From the NCBI RefSeq assembly GCF_001623075.1, contig NZ_LMCF01000144.1:1-38004 (forward strand): a DNA stretch of 38,004 bases. Reading direction: 5' to 3'. The position numbers were made by a program, and so were the translations under genes. The stretch is from Pseudovibrio sp. Ad37 (GTDB lineage Bacteria; Pseudomonadota; Alphaproteobacteria; Rhizobiales; Stappiaceae). Positions 37,452 through 38,004 of the stretch are shown piece by piece (within the stretch, counting starts at the first letter, position 1; every line of letters starts with the position of its first letter). Below the pieces are notes generated by a model. That model was not told the origin of the DNA. It did not search any database and saw only the letters and a program-made list of their open reading frames with translations.

Positions 37452-37700
37452 TTATGGCATAAATATCAAAGATGTGTTTGTCCTCTTCTCGCTCTTCCAC
37501 CTACAAACAACTTGACGCCCGCAGAACACATCCACATAACTCAGGTGAGAGACTTGATTGATCTGGCCAATTATACGGCCAGCCAGCTGGCTTTTGCCAC
37601 CAAGATACAGTGCCACCGGTTCAGCTTTAACCGGAGCGATTTCTCCAAACAGGTTCACGTTGAAGTTTACTCTCAGACTATGGATAGATTTCCCAACCAT
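37452..37700 (-). pseudogene. Decayed phage-type DNA adenine methylase (D12 class), N-terminal fragment
   Basis: The 82-codon frame resembles only the first part of Dam-like N6-adenine methyltransferases of prophages. VALYLGGKSQLAGRIIGQI matches their YxGGKxxL SAM-binding start, and YVDVFCG stands for the FxGxG motif I. After this the family normally continues MGGVFF and later DPPY; here a few residues are missing and the frame stops after about 30 more residues, without DPPY. It is therefore non-functional. It sits between tRNA-Cys and an IS30-type transposase end and reads as a prophage remnant. Confidence 0.55.
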
Positions 37701-37871
37701 ACAATTTGCAATGCATGATCATGGTGGGAATGAGCCTTCTAGCTCGCTTTACGCTCTCACGGGCTGATTTGACAAAGGCCGTGGAATGACGTGTTTGCGC
37801 ACGTCTTTCTTCCCACTATTACTCTGGCGGGTATCGAGATCAGAGTGATGTATTGAAATGGTATTTTGTGA

Positions 37872-38004
37872 GGTGGTTTCAACTGGTCGCGGCAACACAC
37901 TGTGAGAACTTCTCAGCTGGGGTTTGATATTGCAAGGTCTTGCGGGGTCGTTGGTTGAGTTGCCTTGCTATTGCATCAAGTTCAGGCTGCGTGTGTACAG
38001 ATAA
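37872..38004 (-). mobile_element. IS30-family insertion sequence, end at the right window edge
   Basis: The last 130 bases encode the C-terminus of an IS30-type transposase on the minus strand. The stop codon at 37879 lies within the presumed inverted repeat, starting GGTGGTTTCAACTGGTCGCG on the plus strand. In IS30 elements the transposase gene typically runs to the edge of the repeat. The other end lies off the window. Confidence 0.6.
37879..38004 (-). CDS. IS30-family transposase, C-terminal fragment (cut by window edge)
   Basis: A 41-residue piece, closed by TGA at 37879-37881, contains [20 protein letters not shown]. This is the signature close to the end of IS30 transposases (LNxRPRKTLGxxTPAE). 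The DDE catalytic residues lie outside the window, so completeness cannot be judged. The fit to the family motif is strong despite the short length. Confidence 0.75.
   Translation of the reverse strand, partial: LSVHTQPELDAIARQLNQRPRKTLQYQTPAEKFSQCVAATS

Noticed and set aside
37712-37870. Possible extra coding remnant upstream of the methylase relic
   Set aside because: Minus-strand translations contain stops and match no family I know, so no function is claimed.

Overview
The window reads as an alphaproteobacterial chromosome segment, most likely from the order Hyphomicrobiales. The marine Pseudovibrio/Stappiaceae type is my best guess from gene content, moderate GC and synteny. Supporting signs are glnB-glnA behind a sigma-54 promoter, a DUF2497/PopZ gene beside tolC, an RNase E with a long acidic insert in its S1 domain and a GWWQRR tail, accB-accC-aat-DUF2155, and bcp-DUF455-M23. 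This is gene-family reasoning, not a database match.

Left edge (1-1300): the start of an IS21-family istA gene runs off the window. The end of that element lies inside a eukaryotic-type protein kinase gene, of which only the C-lobe is left. A VOC-family gene follows. At 1440-3725 lies a nitrogen-assimilation unit: NtrC-like site, sigma-54 promoter, glnB, glnA, a structured 3' UTR and a terminator. At 3779-8424 are yceI divergent from a marR gene, a 700-base noncoding stretch with two strong terminators, a bleomycin-resistance-like VOC gene, tyrS, and a SAM methyltransferase.

Centre (8417-25015): envelope and RNA genes. These are a large AsmA/DUF3971 protein whose membrane anchor lies upstream of its only canonical start codon, bcp, a DUF455 ferritin-like protein, an M23 peptidase, and then the minus-strand cluster amiC-mrcA-prfB. 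prfB has the classical programmed +1 frameshift. rne follows with a long hairpin-rich leader, then an aminotransferase.

Right part (25183-36900): a periplasmic M48 protease and a DsbA-like oxidoreductase, a 525-base structured noncoding gap, accB-accC-aat, DUF2155, an MscS channel, popZ, tolC and a Pcm-like methyltransferase. Right edge (37182-38004): tRNA-Cys, a decayed phage-type DNA adenine methylase and the C-terminus of an IS30-family transposase. This looks like a mobile-element landing site.

Most of the window is core housekeeping DNA. I found no complete unknown multi-gene system. The best leads are noncoding or at the edges: the structured glnA 3' UTR, the rne leader, the pre-accB region, the missing AsmA start, the IS-broken kinase and the tRNA-Cys scar.
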